A DNA stretch of 64,000 bases from Devosia sp. (GCF_028290625.1 NZ_JAQGJM010000034.1:173385-237384); one strand, 5' to 3'. Counted from the stretch's first letter, positions 46,636 to 56,490 are shown. A program made the numbers and translations. Notes: generated by a model not told the origin, from the sequence alone.

Positions 46636-48173
46636 ATGGCAGATGACACCGAAATGACGTCAACCAAGCTGACCGGACAGGATGCTCGCGACCTGATCGA
46701 AAGTCAGCTCGACCAGCACGCAAGCGGCATCAGAAACGCGTTGGCGCCGTTCGGGCCGTTGGCGGCTGTCGGCGCCTGGCTCGAGACCCTCCGCGCCATT
46801 GAGGAGTTGATCAACCTTCCCGGCGAACTGGACGACAGCGTGCTTGAACTGGCGCTGTTTGGACTGAGCCTCCGCGACGGGACTATCGCGCCACGCCAGC
46901 TGAAATTCATCTTACACCATCTCGGTTACCTTTATGGCAGCGCCTTCGCACAGCGTCAGGCCAGGTTGCTTGTCCAGCTCTCGGCGATGCAATTCAGCTT
47001 CACTATGCACGGACTCCCGGCGGCGGCGATCGGTCTCTCGACCGTGGGGCACGCTGTCGGCTACCTGCAATCCCGGCGACGACATCTAGTGAGCCTGCTC
47101 TACCTCCTGCCGGTAGCCTGCAGGGGAACGATCCTAATGACCAACGTCAACGCTTTGACCTGGATGCTGCCGCAAGCCGAGGTAAGCGGCACCACGTTGA
47201 CCGGTTTGCTGCAGCAACGGGCAGTCAGCGAGCTCCACGACGATTTCGCTCTTTTTCTCGACCCGCGCGGTTTCACCGCCTCGCACAGTTACGCGACGCT
47301 CGACGACATGTTCCTCGAGGCCGAGAGGGTGCCGATCATCGAGGTGGCTGCCGATGCCCGACCGATTGGGCTCGAGCCACTGCGGCCCGACCGGGTGTTC
47401 AGTGCGGCGGAGCTGCGCAACGGCGTGGCCCTGACCGAGGCGGCCTTTGCTGAGTTCAAGCTCGACAAGACGGCATTCGCTGGCCCCGCGACGCTGGTCC
47501 GCGAACTCTCGTACCGTGCGGAAGACGATTTCTGGGTGACCCTGTCGCCCGCCGAACTCTCGGCGCTGGCGGACAGTCACGGCGTTTCCACAGCGCACCG
47601 GCAAGCGCTGGTCGCCTCGAGCAAGACGTTTGTCGAGCCGCTGAACAGCTACCCTGCCTTCGTTACCGTCGGCGGGGAGCTCCGCGGCACTGTCACGTTG
47701 CTCAGTCGCTTCCTCTACAACTTCAAGAACGTCTGTCTTTACCGCAGCCGCCGGTTTCAGATCCGCTCGGGCTTCATCTTCGAGCAACGCGTTAAGGACG
47801 AGCTGGCCAGGCAGGGCTTCGCGGTGCAGCCGGTCAAGCGCATTGACCGCAAGGAGTTCGACGTCATCGCCACGCGTGGCGGCGTGATCTTCAACGTCCA
47901 GTGTAAGAATAATTTGGTGGATCCGTCGTGGATCGATCTGAACCCGGCGCGATTTGTCCGGACCAACCAGACGCTGGAACGCTACTATCAAAGGCGATCG
48001 CCAAGGAGCGCTGGCGAGCGCAGCTCCTCAGGGACCATCTTGGCCTGGACCGGGTGGAGCCGTTCGTGATCACCAGGTTTCCGATCGTCACGACCAGCCC
48101 ACGTGTCCTCCCACTGGCCCGCATCCGCGAGTTCAGCGCGGTGGCTGACGGCGTGTTGAGCCCCAGCGCCTAG
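46636..48173 (+). pseudogene. PD-(D/E)XK nuclease-like protein, frameshifted near its C-terminus
   Basis: A long helical N-terminal region of no known family (about 1-380) precedes a nuclease-like domain. 'SGFIFEQRVKDELARQGFAVQPVKRIDRKEFDVIATRGGVIFNVQCKN' shows a helix glutamate, then D and a QxK in place of ExK, as in Mrr-type nucleases. The frame leaves this protein sense at about 47990. The continuation 'AIAKERWRAQLLRDHLGLDRVEPFVITRFPIVTTSPRVLPLARIREF' is in the next frame and ends at 48173. Restoring one G in CAAAGGCG rejoins them, so the gene is a recent frameshift or a sequencing error. Start uncertain (ATG 46636; GTG 46606 or ATG 46654 possible). Confidence 0.65.
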
Positions 48174-48910
48174 GCGTGCCGCGATGCGATACGCTACAGA
48201 CGATCGTCGAAACGGGGGCGTGACACACGCTCATCGGCTCCATGGACCAATCCGTCATAGACCTTCACACACCGGTTTGCGAATGGCCGGCGACCGCAGT
48301 TCCCAAGAGAACCGGGAACAACATGAGGGCAACCCTGCCGGCCAAGCTGATGCGCCCGGCCGCATCTTCCCCCGCCATGATGTGACGCAGGCTGACCAGC
48401 AGTTCCAGCAATCGATCTATCTTTTGAACGGAGTAACCATGCGCGGCGTTTCGAAGCGTCCGGCCAGTTGGGCGCACGCGGGGTCATGGATTGCGACACC
48501 GTCGATCGCTAGCGCTCAAGACGCGAATGCCGGTCGGTCGCCGTGCATTCAAGGGATGTCGACGGCGTCCCAACCGAGAAAATCTACTTCGCGGACTACC
48601 GAACCGATCGGCTGGTGCCATATGTCTGGAGACGGGAACGACTTCTTGTCGTTCCCGTCTCGAGGCCGTGCGCTTTTGATAACTCGAGCGTCTGCTCGAC
48701 TAACCGTAATGAGTGCCGATTCCGGATGGGCCACTTTGGGGTGAGAAGCCGCCTGTCCGCCTTCGGCTTGCCTTCGGGGAAAACTGACGTTGTGGGCCTG
48801 CGCCCGTCCGACAGAGCTCAGCCGAAGTAAGTATCGACGGGATGATAGGCTAAATTTAGACTGCTTGGCAGTGACATGAACAAAGTCGACGAGCCCTTCG
48901 GAGGAGCTTC
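48174..48910. other. Gene-free stretch with a perfect hairpin
   Basis: About 730 bases. Several frames are open, but none has protein-family sense. The one clear structure is the 14-bp hairpin at 48629-48661, listed separately. It may be decayed sequence; no remnant could be identified. Confidence 0.5.
48629..48661. repeat. Perfect 14-bp inverted repeat
   Basis: GAGACGGGAACGAC pairs exactly with GTCGTTCCCGTCTC around a 5-nt loop (TTCTT). No T-run follows directly on either strand, so a terminator role is uncertain. Confidence 0.7.
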
Positions 48911-50143
48911 ATGCGCCTTACAGGAATCCCTATATGCGTGGCCATCGCCACGTTCAGCGCTTTTTCGCTTATCAGCCAAGGAAATGCCGAACCCTTCACT
49001 TCCGAGGTGTACATTTCACAAAGCCCGCTGGGTGATATTGTTGACGCCATTGGTCAAGTCAGCGAAGCGGCGCAGGATAAAGTGCTGGCCAGCCAGGAAC
49101 TTGCCGATGCGCGAGCGGCATTCTATCGCCAGTTGGACCAGGGTATCCTGGGATCTCCGGAAGAGCAGGCCTTCGGCGATCTCCTGCGGGCGAAGGACCT
49201 CTATTTCTTGTCCATGACCGTCACAGAGGGCGTCTTCGCCTCGGCCGAAAGAAACAATGCCATCAATACCCTGACGGGCATCTTCACTGGCACCAGCCTC
49301 GACCGACCCGCGGAGCACAGCCCGCTGGATCTGGTGGGCGGTCAGGCACTGGCCGATGCGGATATGGACGATGGCATTACGCAAAAAGGCGCGTTTTCCG
49401 ACTGGGTGAACGCGGTTCGAGGAGCGCTCGGGGCGGGAGGGGAAGGACAGGTAGTCTTCGTTTTCGATCCGGTGACATATCAGGCTGCAATCGACGCGAG
49501 CGCCGAGGCCTACGACTACTATCGCACCCGGAGGGACAAAGCCGAGTTTGAGCGCTGGAGAGGGCAGCGCACCCCCGTCGTAGGTCCACCACTCAACGAT
49601 CCGGGACAACGGGTGGATGCCTACCTGACCGCAACCCGGTTCAAGCTTGAGGGCGAGGGCGTGTCCCCGGTGGTGATTGAAGATTGGCTGCCGCGCTTGA
49701 GAGACGTTCTCCTTAAGGGAGAGAATGTAGAAATAACCCCAGAGGTCATCGTAAGGTATATGGAGGAAAAAGAATTTACCTCCGAGGACATAGAGTTCTG
49801 GAAGACAACTTACGAGGACTTCAAGAAGCAGGCAAACTACAGTCCGATATGGACTCCACTGGATGCGCTCTGCGAAACTCATGTAATGCGGGATGAACGG
49901 CTGTACGGGCAGTCCACGTCATGCAGCGACGCGAGTTATGTGATCTCAATTAAGGACTGGCTCAACCAGCCGCTCAAAGAACAAAGGAACAAGTTATTCC
50001 TTGAAGTCGGGCTTCGAGATGTCGCAGATTACGACGTAGCCTCCCTGGCCATGCAGGATGGCCGGTTCGCCTATGAGCCGCCGCTTCCGACCTTCTGGCA
50101 ATACGATGCTGCGCTCCCGACCCCAACGGTTCCAGTTAAGTGA
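48911..50143 (+). CDS. Secreted hypothetical protein, 410 aa
   Basis: No family recognised. Residues 1-26 are a signal peptide ending 'SLISQGNAEP'. The mature part is mostly helical and acidic, with 'QELADARAAFYRQLDQGILGSPEEQAFGDLLRAKDLYFLS' early, 'FVFDPVTYQAAIDASAEAYDYYRTRRDKAEFERWRG' in the middle and 'EGVSPVVIEDWLPRLRDVLLKGENVEITPEVIVRYMEEKEF' later, then two cysteines near the end. GGAGG precedes the ATG. The second half of the gene (about 49700-49860) is AT-richer than its neighbours, which suggests acquisition by transfer. No partner gene is evident. Confidence 0.7.
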   Translation: MRLTGIPICVAIATFSAFSLISQGNAEPFTSEVYISQSPLGDIVDAIGQVSEAAQDKVLASQELADARAAFYRQLDQGILGSPEEQAFGDLLRAKDLYFLSMTVTEGVFASAERNNAINTLTGIFTGTSLDRPAEHSPLDLVGGQALADADMDDGITQKGAFSDWVNAVRGALGAGGEGQVVFVFDPVTYQAAIDASAEAYDYYRTRRDKAEFERWRGQRTPVVGPPLNDPGQRVDAYLTATRFKLEGEGVSPVVIEDWLPRLRDVLLKGENVEITPEVIVRYMEEKEFTSEDIEFWKTTYEDFKKQANYSPIWTPLDALCETHVMRDERLYGQSTSCSDASYVISIKDWLNQPLKEQRNKLFLEVGLRDVADYDVASLAMQDGRFAYEPPLPTFWQYDAALPTPTVPVK

Positions 50144-50608
50144 ACGGGAACGCCGAACGGTGGTTAAAGCAAGCCCTCCGTATCTGGGACCCTTCTCCCC
50201 CCGCAATAGCGCCAGAAGCAGCGTCGGATGCGCCTGTAGAACGTCCGAAGGCACTGCCTATCAGCCCTATGCAAACTGCAGCTCACCAAGCCAATCGCCA
50301 AATTTCACTTCATAAAGCCCCCACCACATGGGCTGCTTTCGACGCTTTGCAGTGATCACGTCAACTGCGCTACCGCGCGGCAGCGTTCGACAATGAACAT
50401 CATCCGCCCGGCTTTCGAGATCGGCGGCAGCAAGTTGAACGGCACGAATGGGGTCGGTCGCTGACGGCCCGCTTATAGGGCCGAACGTTCGGAAACGGAC
50501 GCCCACTAAATGGGGACGGCTCAAGTCCATCGCAATCAGCTTTCTGCCTAGAGCCCGTCTGCCGACCATACGTACCGGGACGGACATGTGCGGCAAAATC
50601 ATCGCTCT
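50144..50608. other. Gene-free stretch
   Basis: About 465 bases between two unknown secreted-protein genes. Only short unsupported frames are open. Small palindromes (GGCCC/GGGCC at about 50466-50482, CCGAACGTTCGG next to it) are the only structure seen. Confidence 0.45.
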
Positions 50609-51898
50609 TCATGATCCCAGCGACGGAAAGTAGTCGACGGCTTTGGCGGTCAGCAGGTCCTTAATATCTGCTAATGGCCCGGCAATGATAGGTCCCATGC
50701 AGGAGACGGCGCCAATAGAGACGACCTGGAAGACCACGATGTCATGCTCTGCAAAGCTGACCTTGAGCCCATCGGCCAGTCGGTCGTGGTTGACGCAGGA
50801 GACGTCAGCTTTGGGATCATCAGCGTGTGCCGCGTGATAAACCGCGATGACCCAATCTATCAAGGGGGCGGTGGCGCGGTTGCTAGTCGCGTCCCAGTGC
50901 TTGAAAATCTGGCTGGGATCGAGGACGCGGCCGGCGCGGACGTCATAGGTCTGGTAATCTACAAAGTTGTACGGGTCCCCGACGCAGGAGCCGATGCCTG
51001 CTTGGTGGATGGAGATGACCGTATCGCTGAGATAGTCGATCGAGATCTTGTCATGATCGATCCCGCCCAGCGAATTCCCGGCAGTCCCGAACGGGGGAGG
51101 CAACCAAACCGCGCTGAGATAATCCTTACTCAGGCAGTCAAAGCCGGCGAAGTTGGTGGCCCAGCGATTTTGGTCGAGCACAGCATTGATCGGCGCGACA
51201 TCGCCGCCACCAGGAAGCGAGACGATCCGCGGAAAGGCGAACTTGGTGCGCGGGTCGATCACCTCGCGATAGGTGGCGCCGTATAGTGTCTTCAATGGGC
51301 CTTCGGTGAGCGCGACCTGCATCTTGGCATAATCGTAGGGCGACGTTTCTGGCGTGATCTGCTTGCCATAGTTCATCCAGAGAAAAGAAAGATAGAAGGG
51401 TCCGTCCTGGTCAAAGGCGCGTTCGCCGAAACGGGTCAATTCTACGGGCAGCTCGACAGGGGCAGAAGCCGAAGCGCGCCAGGTGCCACTCAGTTTTGCG
51501 TGGTCCTCGGAATAGTGCAGTCTAAATTGCCCCCCAACCGGCGGGTCCACCACCAGGTTGCCGTCAGGCCGCTGGCAGAGCGCGGGCGTGCACGGCACTT
51601 CCTCTGCAAGCACGGTCTCGGACGGGCTCTCGCTGAGTGGATGCAGCGGAATATCAGCGCCCTTGTTTAGATAGCTGTAGCGACCGACCAGCGGGCCAAC
51701 GCTGGGGTCGGACAGCTCGAGGACAATGGTCTGCCCGCCAAGTGTGCCGGTATAAGTTATCGCCTCGGCAGGGGTCAGCAACTGGGCAAAAGCTGGCACC
51801 GAGACGAGAGCCATCAGGGCGGCTGCGAGGGCAACAGGGAGGACCGTGCGTGATGCCGTAGCCGGCAGGAGAGCGTCGAGAGCAGTACGATTGGACAT
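50609..51898 (-). CDS. Secreted hypothetical protein, 429 aa
   Basis: A signal peptide covers about residues 1-38 ('LPVALAAALMALVSVPAFAQ'). The mature protein begins with a beta-rich domain, 'ITYTGTLGGQTIVLELSDPSVGPLVGRYSYLNKGADIPL', and ends with a region 'ISIDYLSDTVISIHQAGIGSCVGDPYNFVDYQTYDVRAGRVLDPSQIF'. The latter resembles the DUF3298/RsiV-like C-terminal domains of periplasmic proteins that read 'YDLxTGKxLxLxDIF'. Several paired cysteines are consistent with export. No operon partner; its function is unknown. Confidence 0.72.
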   Translation of the reverse strand: MSNRTALDALLPATASRTVLPVALAAALMALVSVPAFAQLLTPAEAITYTGTLGGQTIVLELSDPSVGPLVGRYSYLNKGADIPLHPLSESPSETVLAEEVPCTPALCQRPDGNLVVDPPVGGQFRLHYSEDHAKLSGTWRASASAPVELPVELTRFGERAFDQDGPFYLSFLWMNYGKQITPETSPYDYAKMQVALTEGPLKTLYGATYREVIDPRTKFAFPRIVSLPGGGDVAPINAVLDQNRWATNFAGFDCLSKDYLSAVWLPPPFGTAGNSLGGIDHDKISIDYLSDTVISIHQAGIGSCVGDPYNFVDYQTYDVRAGRVLDPSQIFKHWDATSNRATAPLIDWVIAVYHAAHADDPKADVSCVNHDRLADGLKVSFAEHDIVVFQVVSIGAVSCMGPIIAGPLADIKDLLTAKAVDYFPSLGS

Positions 51899-52391
51899 GG
51901 GGCGGTTCCGGTGCGGTGTTGCTCACCTCATCACGCTCATCGTGTGAATGCGGGCTGAATGCCGGCTCGGGCAAAGCTGGACCTGCAAGACATGGGGCAC
52001 TCCTGTTCCCGCGGAGGAGGACGGAAAGGCGGTGTATGTCACCGCTAGAACGCTGGATGTTCCGCTTGGGTCTGGTGTCCGCGCGCACCTGTTCTGCGCC
52101 TCCAGAGCAGACTGGGATAGAGACAATATGGACGTTCAATTCCGCAGCGAGCGCTGAACGTTTCCAATCAGAATGGCCACTTCAAGCTTCAAGCAGCTTG
52201 CTTTATAGGCAGGAATTGGGTCGGTTTACGGACGGGCTGCACCGGGTGGGATGCTGACTGGCAGCTTTTGCACCAGCCGATAAGAAAAGCCGTCGTTCGA
52301 CGACTTGCAAACGTAGCGGGTAGAGGCACATTTTGGGTGCCAAAAGCGACTATCTATTCCATAATACTGTCGCTCGGCGGTGATTGGTGGT
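51899..52391. other. Gene-free stretch
   Basis: About 490 bases upstream of the 429-residue secreted protein. No credible gene, RNA or strong hairpin was found. Confidence 0.45.
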
Positions 52392-52619
52392 CTACTCGTA
52401 GGCAAGGCTGATCAGTTGCTGTTCGTCCCAGGCGCGGCCGAAGCATTCGCGCGATAGGGGCATTGGCAGGGTGTCGTCGGTCCAGTCGGATGGGACGACA
52501 ATCGAGGGCATGCCGGTCGAGGCGCCGAGTTCGCCGTTGGATGGTTGGGCGTCATCGCCGCGCATCGGAGCGGGAGAGCGGATGGTGGGGAATATCAGGG
52601 CATCCAACCCACGGTTCAA
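52392..52619 (-). pseudogene. Amidase C-terminal fragment
   Basis: About 75 codons match the end of amidase-signature-family enzymes: 'GLDALIFPTIRSPAP', 'NGELGASTGMPSIVVPSDWTDDTLPMPLSRECFGRAWDEQQLISLAYE'. The catalytic Ser-Ser-Lys region, which would lie far upstream, is missing. The frame meets a stop just beyond 52632, inside the phased CTGA array. It is therefore a remnant of a deleted gene. Confidence 0.8.
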
Positions 52620-52620
52620 A

Positions 52621-52646
52621 TCAGAAATCCTTCAGAAGGCGCTCAG
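52621..52646 (-). promoter_or_regulatory. Phased CTGA direct repeats (three, 11-bp period)
   Basis: TCAG occurs at 52621, 52632 and 52643, that is, CTGA on the minus strand every 11 bp, within TTCTGAAGGATTTCTGA context. It lies 75-100 nt before the DUF2807-like gene. The same element occurs before the MATE remnant and the CocE-like hydrolase. Confidence 0.7.
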
Positions 52647-52720
52647 GAGTTCGGCGATGGGTTCGAGCTAGATCGGGACAACGCCGCCGCAGTGCGTGCC
52701 CTCTCGTTCAAGGATTTCCA

Positions 52721-53458
52721 ATGACTCCCGCTACCAAGCTTGCCCTCGCCGCCGGTTGCAGCGCCATTCTCGCCGCGACCGCCGTCGCAGTGGTGATTGC
52801 CGTGCCGGCAGCCGCCGCACCGGCCCGCTCTTTCGATCTGCCGTCTTTCACCGAGGCCGAGATCTCCACCGAACTGACCGTCAAGTTCGCGGTCGGCAGT
52901 GCCCAGTCTATCGCCGTGGACGCCGCCAACCAGGCTGATCTCGACGATCTCCGCCTGGAAGTGCGCGGCGACCGCCTCTACGCCTGGATGCAGCGCGACT
53001 TCTGGGATTTCGTCTCTTTCCGCGATCACACGGTCGTCGTTACCGCCACCGTGCCGGCATTGCACAAGATCACCGCTGGTTCGGCGTCGGCCGTGCAGGT
53101 TCAGGGCATGACCGGCAATCTGGTCGAGATCGAAGCTGCTAGTGCCGCCAGCGTTGATATCGTCGGCATCGACGCCACCAGCGCCCTGATCAAGGCATCA
53201 AGCTCGGCCGCTGTCAGGCTCTCGGGGACCTGCGTCAATGCCACCTATCAGTTGTCGAGCAGTGCCAGTGTTGGTGCCCGCGGGTTTGAATGTACCGATC
53301 TGGATATTGAAGCGACCAGTTCCGCATCGGCGCTGTTGTTCGCCAGCGGCGACGTCAACGCGATCGCCTTCAGTGGCGCTGATGTGGTGCTGGCCGGGCA
53401 TCCGGTTCATGTCGATGACGACGAGGACAGCGGCGGCGATATCACCGTGCTGAACTGA
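52721..53458 (+). CDS. Secreted DUF2807-like (head GIN domain) protein
   Basis: 245 residues with a signal peptide (about 1-34, 'AAGCSAILAATAVAVVIAVPAAAAPA'). The mature part has the repetitive beta-helix character of DUF2807 proteins. 'LTVKFAVGSAQSIAVDAANQADLDDLRLEVRGDRLYAW' is followed by runs of serine/alanine-rich repeats such as 'ITAGSASAVQVQGMTGNLVEIEAASAASVDI', then an acidic tail 'DDDEDSGGD'. Exported and possibly surface-associated; no enzymatic role is implied. The ATG at 52721 has AAGGA upstream; the frame runs 86 codons further back through the amidase remnant without support. A terminator follows. Confidence 0.85.
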   Translation: MTPATKLALAAGCSAILAATAVAVVIAVPAAAAPARSFDLPSFTEAEISTELTVKFAVGSAQSIAVDAANQADLDDLRLEVRGDRLYAWMQRDFWDFVSFRDHTVVVTATVPALHKITAGSASAVQVQGMTGNLVEIEAASAASVDIVGIDATSALIKASSSAAVRLSGTCVNATYQLSSSASVGARGFECTDLDIEATSSASALLFASGDVNAIAFSGADVVLAGHPVHVDDDEDSGGDITVLN

Positions 53459-53528
53459 ACCATCGCGCGTTAGCTCGCACTGCGCGAACCGCGGCAATGA
53501 CTGCCACATATCCCGATGCCAGCGATAA

Positions 53529-53562
53529 GGCCCGGACAGCAATGTTCGGGCCGATTTCTTTT
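53529..53562 (+). terminator. Rho-independent terminator
   Basis: A 10-bp stem GGCCCGGACA/TGTTCGGGCC (one G-T pair) with a GCAA loop, followed by GATTTCTTTT. It lies 70 nt after the DUF2807-like gene. Confidence 0.8.
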
Positions 53563-53931
53563 GGGCTGCCACATGACCGGACAAGAAAATGCCCAGAGAC
53601 ATCGGTCTCCGGGCTCGCATGGCTCCGACACGTCCCTATCGTGGACGGGCACTGGCATTCCTGGCGCCCGCTACCCGCAACCGCTCGATGCAGCTATCCG
53701 CCGAAGCATCAGCTGGATGCGGTTCGCTCCAGGCCCGATGGTCGTCGGAAATTTGCGCGACGATGTACTGCCCCATGACGGAGCGTCCGTCGCTGCCGGG
53801 CCGGTTAAAGGTGCGGGCGGCGGTCGATGCGAAAGCCAAGGCGCCAAATCTGCTCATGCTGATATTCCCTTCAGTGTGCCGGTCGATTGGCCAGCGTTGA
53901 TCGGAATAGACAGCCGAACACGGTTTCAGTC
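53563..53931. other. Gene-free stretch
   Basis: About 370 bases with no supported gene. A 73-codon minus-strand frame (53636-53857) cannot be assigned to anything and has no ribosome-binding site. Confidence 0.4.
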
Positions 53932-53957
53932 CTGAGGCGGTTCTGAAGGATTTCTGA
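53932..53957 (+). promoter_or_regulatory. Phased CTGA direct repeats, forward array
   Basis: CTGA at 53932, 53943 and 53954, spaced exactly 11 bp, in the context CTGAGGCGGTTCTGAAGG. It lies about 105-130 nt before the MATE remnant and is oriented toward it. Confidence 0.72.
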
Positions 53958-53984
53958 AGGTGACGAATGGCAGAATCTGGCGTA

Positions 53985-54010
53985 TCGGAAAACCTTCAGA
54001 GTGCGCTCAG
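53985..54010 (-). promoter_or_regulatory. Phased CTGA direct repeats, inverted array
   Basis: TCAG at 53996 and 54007, with a near match TCGG at 53985, again at 11-bp spacing but on the opposite strand to the array 28 bp away. The two arrays face each other upstream of the MATE remnant. Confidence 0.55.
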
Positions 54011-54060
54011 GACCGGGGCCGGCTCCTCGGCCAGGGTATGGTCATCGCAGGAGATGACCG

Positions 54061-54842
54061 ATGCAAACCGCCACGCCCGCCAATCCCTATCTACGGGACC
54101 CGATCCCCCAAACCTTTCTCAAGACCGCGCTGCCCATTGTGCTGCTGACCAGCGTCAACGGCCTGCTCACGGTCGTCGATGCTATCTTCCTCGGCGCCTT
54201 TGTCGGGCCGGACGCGCTGACGGCGGTGACGCTGGTATTTCCCGTTTCGATGCTGTTGATCGCGCTCGCCACAATGGTCTCTACCGGCATGACCAGCATT
54301 CTGGCCCGCCAGATCGGCGCCGGCCGGCTCGATGAGGCAAGGCGCGTCTTTGCCGGCGCGCATGGCTTGGCGCTTGGCATCAGCGCTGTCCTCATCGCGG
54401 TGTTTGCCGCCTTCGGCTGGCCGCTGGTGGTGCAGATAACCGGCGGGTCGCAATCGCTGGCCGAAATGGGCCATCTGTTCATCAGCATCTCGATCTACAC
54501 CACGCCGATCGGGTTCCTGTTGCTGCTGCACTCGGACGCGTTGCGCAGCGAAGGCCGCGTCGGCTTCCTCGCCATCACCGGCCTGCTGGTCACGTTCGCC
54601 AACATGGCATTCAACTACGGTCTGATCGTCTGGGCCGGGATGCCAAGCGTTCGGCGCTGCTGTCGCTGGCTCGCACCTACCTATTTGCCATTCCGCTGAC
54701 CTTCGCCTTGCCGCTGGTACTAGGAGAAAGCGGCATCTGGCTGGCGGCGCCGATTGCCGATGCGATGCTGCTGCTCGTCACCACCGCGATCCTGGCGCGG
54801 TATTCGCGTGGCATGGCCTGGGGACTGTTCAAACCGGCCTGA
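54061..54842 (+). pseudogene. MATE efflux transporter with internal deletion
   Basis: The first 196 codons are a good MATE N-terminal half: 'PIPQTFLKTALPIVLLTSVNGLLTVVDAIFLGAFVGPDALTAVTLVFPVSMLLIALATMVSTGMTSILARQIGAGRLDEARRVFA'. Near 54642 the reading switches frame to 'AKRSALLSLARTYLFAIPLTFALPLVLGESGIWLAAPIADAMLLLVTTAILARY', the last helices of a MATE protein, ending at 54842. Only about 260 of the usual 450 codons remain, so roughly 190 codons from the middle are lost and the frame is broken. The protein cannot be functional as it stands. The phased CTGA arrays are still present upstream. Confidence 0.85.
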
Positions 54843-54966
54843 CCTCCCCTCAAATTCAACGATGTCGCCCGGGCTACGTGGCCGGGGCGTTGTCACGTCC
54901 GCGCTGCTCTTGACAGGGTTAGCCTGACGGCCCCGTATGCTCCGGAAACATCCAGCGAGGGGCTGC

Positions 54967-56490
54967 GTGTCAGAAACAATCACCACAATCGACATCTTTC
55001 GCTTCGGCCCCTTCGTGCTCGATACGCACAAGGGCACGCTGAGCCAGGGTGAGACTGAGCTGTTTCTGCGGCCCAAGGCCTATAGCCTGCTGGTTCATCT
55101 GGCACAAAACATGGGCCGGGTAGTCCCCAAATCCGAACTGATGGATGCGGTTTGGCCCGGCATCTACGTCACCGAGGATTCCCTCACGCAATCGATCCGC
55201 GAAATCCGCAAGGCCTTCGGTGACGAGCAGGGCCAGGTGCGCACGGTGTCGCGGCGCGGCTATATGCTGACGGGACGCCTTGAGCCGGACGCCGAGATGG
55301 CCAGCCAGCCGATCGTGGCCGTGCTGCGTTTTCGCAACGACAGCGGCGATGCCGCACGCGAGCCGATCGTCGATGGCTTTGCCGAGGATATCATCACGGG
55401 CCTGGCGCAATATGGTTCGGTGACCCTCCTGGCGCGCAATTCGAGTTTCCAGTTTCCCTCATTCGAGCCTGCGGCCTGGTCTGACGCTGCGGCGCGGATT
55501 GGCGCCGATTATCTGGTGGAAGGTTCGGTGCGCTGGTCGGGCAATGATGCTCAGGTCAGCGTCAACCTGATCGATGCCCGGACCCAGCACCAGCTCTGGG
55601 GTGAGCGCTACCAGGCGCATGATATCGAGATGTTCGCCGTGCAGCGGGAAATCGGCGAGCAGATCGTCAACCGGCTGGCGAACAGGCTCGACGAAGACAG
55701 CATTCGCCGCGCCGCCACCAAGCCGACGCATAGCCTGGCGGCCTATGAACTGGTCGCCCAAGCGGTGGCGATCCTGCGCGGCTACGAGCATGTGCAGCCG
55801 GAAAAGGCGCTGCCGCTGCTCGAATCCGCGGTGGAGAAAGATCCGGCCTACGGCGCCGCCTACGCTTATCTGGCGCTCTGCAAGTTCATGATGGTGCGCT
55901 ATACCACCACCGATCGCGACATGCTGGAAGATATCCTGGATATCGCCACCCGCGCCGCGGCGCTCTCGCCGACGCTGGCCGCGGCGCCGCGTGTCACGGC
56001 CATTGTCCGCATCTATCTCCGCCAGCATGCCGAGGCGGAGAGCGATTTGCGTCTGGCGCTGCAACTCAACAGCAGCGATGCCGATACGCTGGAACAGATG
56101 GGTTATTTGCTGGCGATGCGGGGACGACCGCAGGAGGCGATCGAGTGGATCGACCGGGCCGTGCGGCTCAATCCGATCTTCCCGCCCTGGTACCACTATG
56201 ACCGCGCCTTGGCGCAATATGGGCTGGGCGAGTACCGGGCCGCGGCCCATACGCTTGAACGCGTGCCGCAGCGCGGCATCTGGCACGATGCGCGGCTGGC
56301 GGCCTGTTATGCTCAACTGGGGGATGGCGATGCCTGTCGGCGGCAGCTCGCCAAGGTTTACGCGGCGATCCCACAATATCCGTTAGTCTGGATCGCCCGC
56401 GAACAGATGCCCTACGAGCATGGCGAGGATACCGAGCATCTGGTCGAGGGATTCACGCTGGCGCTCGAGTTTGCCAAGGCTAGCGACTGA
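54967..56490 (+). CDS. Winged-helix transcriptional regulator with TolB-N-like and TPR domains
   Basis: 507 residues from a GTG at 54967, chosen because GAGGGG lies 5 nt upstream; an ATG ten codons earlier has none. Residues about 8-105 are an OmpR/CadC-type winged helix ('FRFGPFVLDTHKGTLSQGETELFLRPKAYSLLVHLAQNMGRVVPKSELMDAVWPG.YVTEDSLTQSIREIRKAFGD', 'VRTVSRRGYML'). Residues about 115-235 ('VAVLRFRNDSGD', 'VDGFAEDIITGLAQYGSVTLLARNSSF') are the TolB-N-like domain found in this class. TPR repeats follow ('AYGAAYAYLALCKFM', 'DTLEQMGYLLAMRGRPQEAIEWIDRAVRLNP'). No transmembrane helix was seen. Likely controls neighbouring genes through phased CTGA repeats. Confidence 0.9.
   Translation: MSETITTIDIFRFGPFVLDTHKGTLSQGETELFLRPKAYSLLVHLAQNMGRVVPKSELMDAVWPGIYVTEDSLTQSIREIRKAFGDEQGQVRTVSRRGYMLTGRLEPDAEMASQPIVAVLRFRNDSGDAAREPIVDGFAEDIITGLAQYGSVTLLARNSSFQFPSFEPAAWSDAAARIGADYLVEGSVRWSGNDAQVSVNLIDARTQHQLWGERYQAHDIEMFAVQREIGEQIVNRLANRLDEDSIRRAATKPTHSLAAYELVAQAVAILRGYEHVQPEKALPLLESAVEKDPAYGAAYAYLALCKFMMVRYTTTDRDMLEDILDIATRAAALSPTLAAAPRVTAIVRIYLRQHAEAESDLRLALQLNSSDADTLEQMGYLLAMRGRPQEAIEWIDRAVRLNPIFPPWYHYDRALAQYGLGEYRAAAHTLERVPQRGIWHDARLAACYAQLGDGDACRRQLAKVYAAIPQYPLVWIAREQMPYEHGEDTEHLVEGFTLALEFAKASD

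Noticed and set aside
48184..48744. 186-codon frame
   Set aside because: No family features and it spans the 14-bp hairpin; overlapping frames on both strands are equally open.
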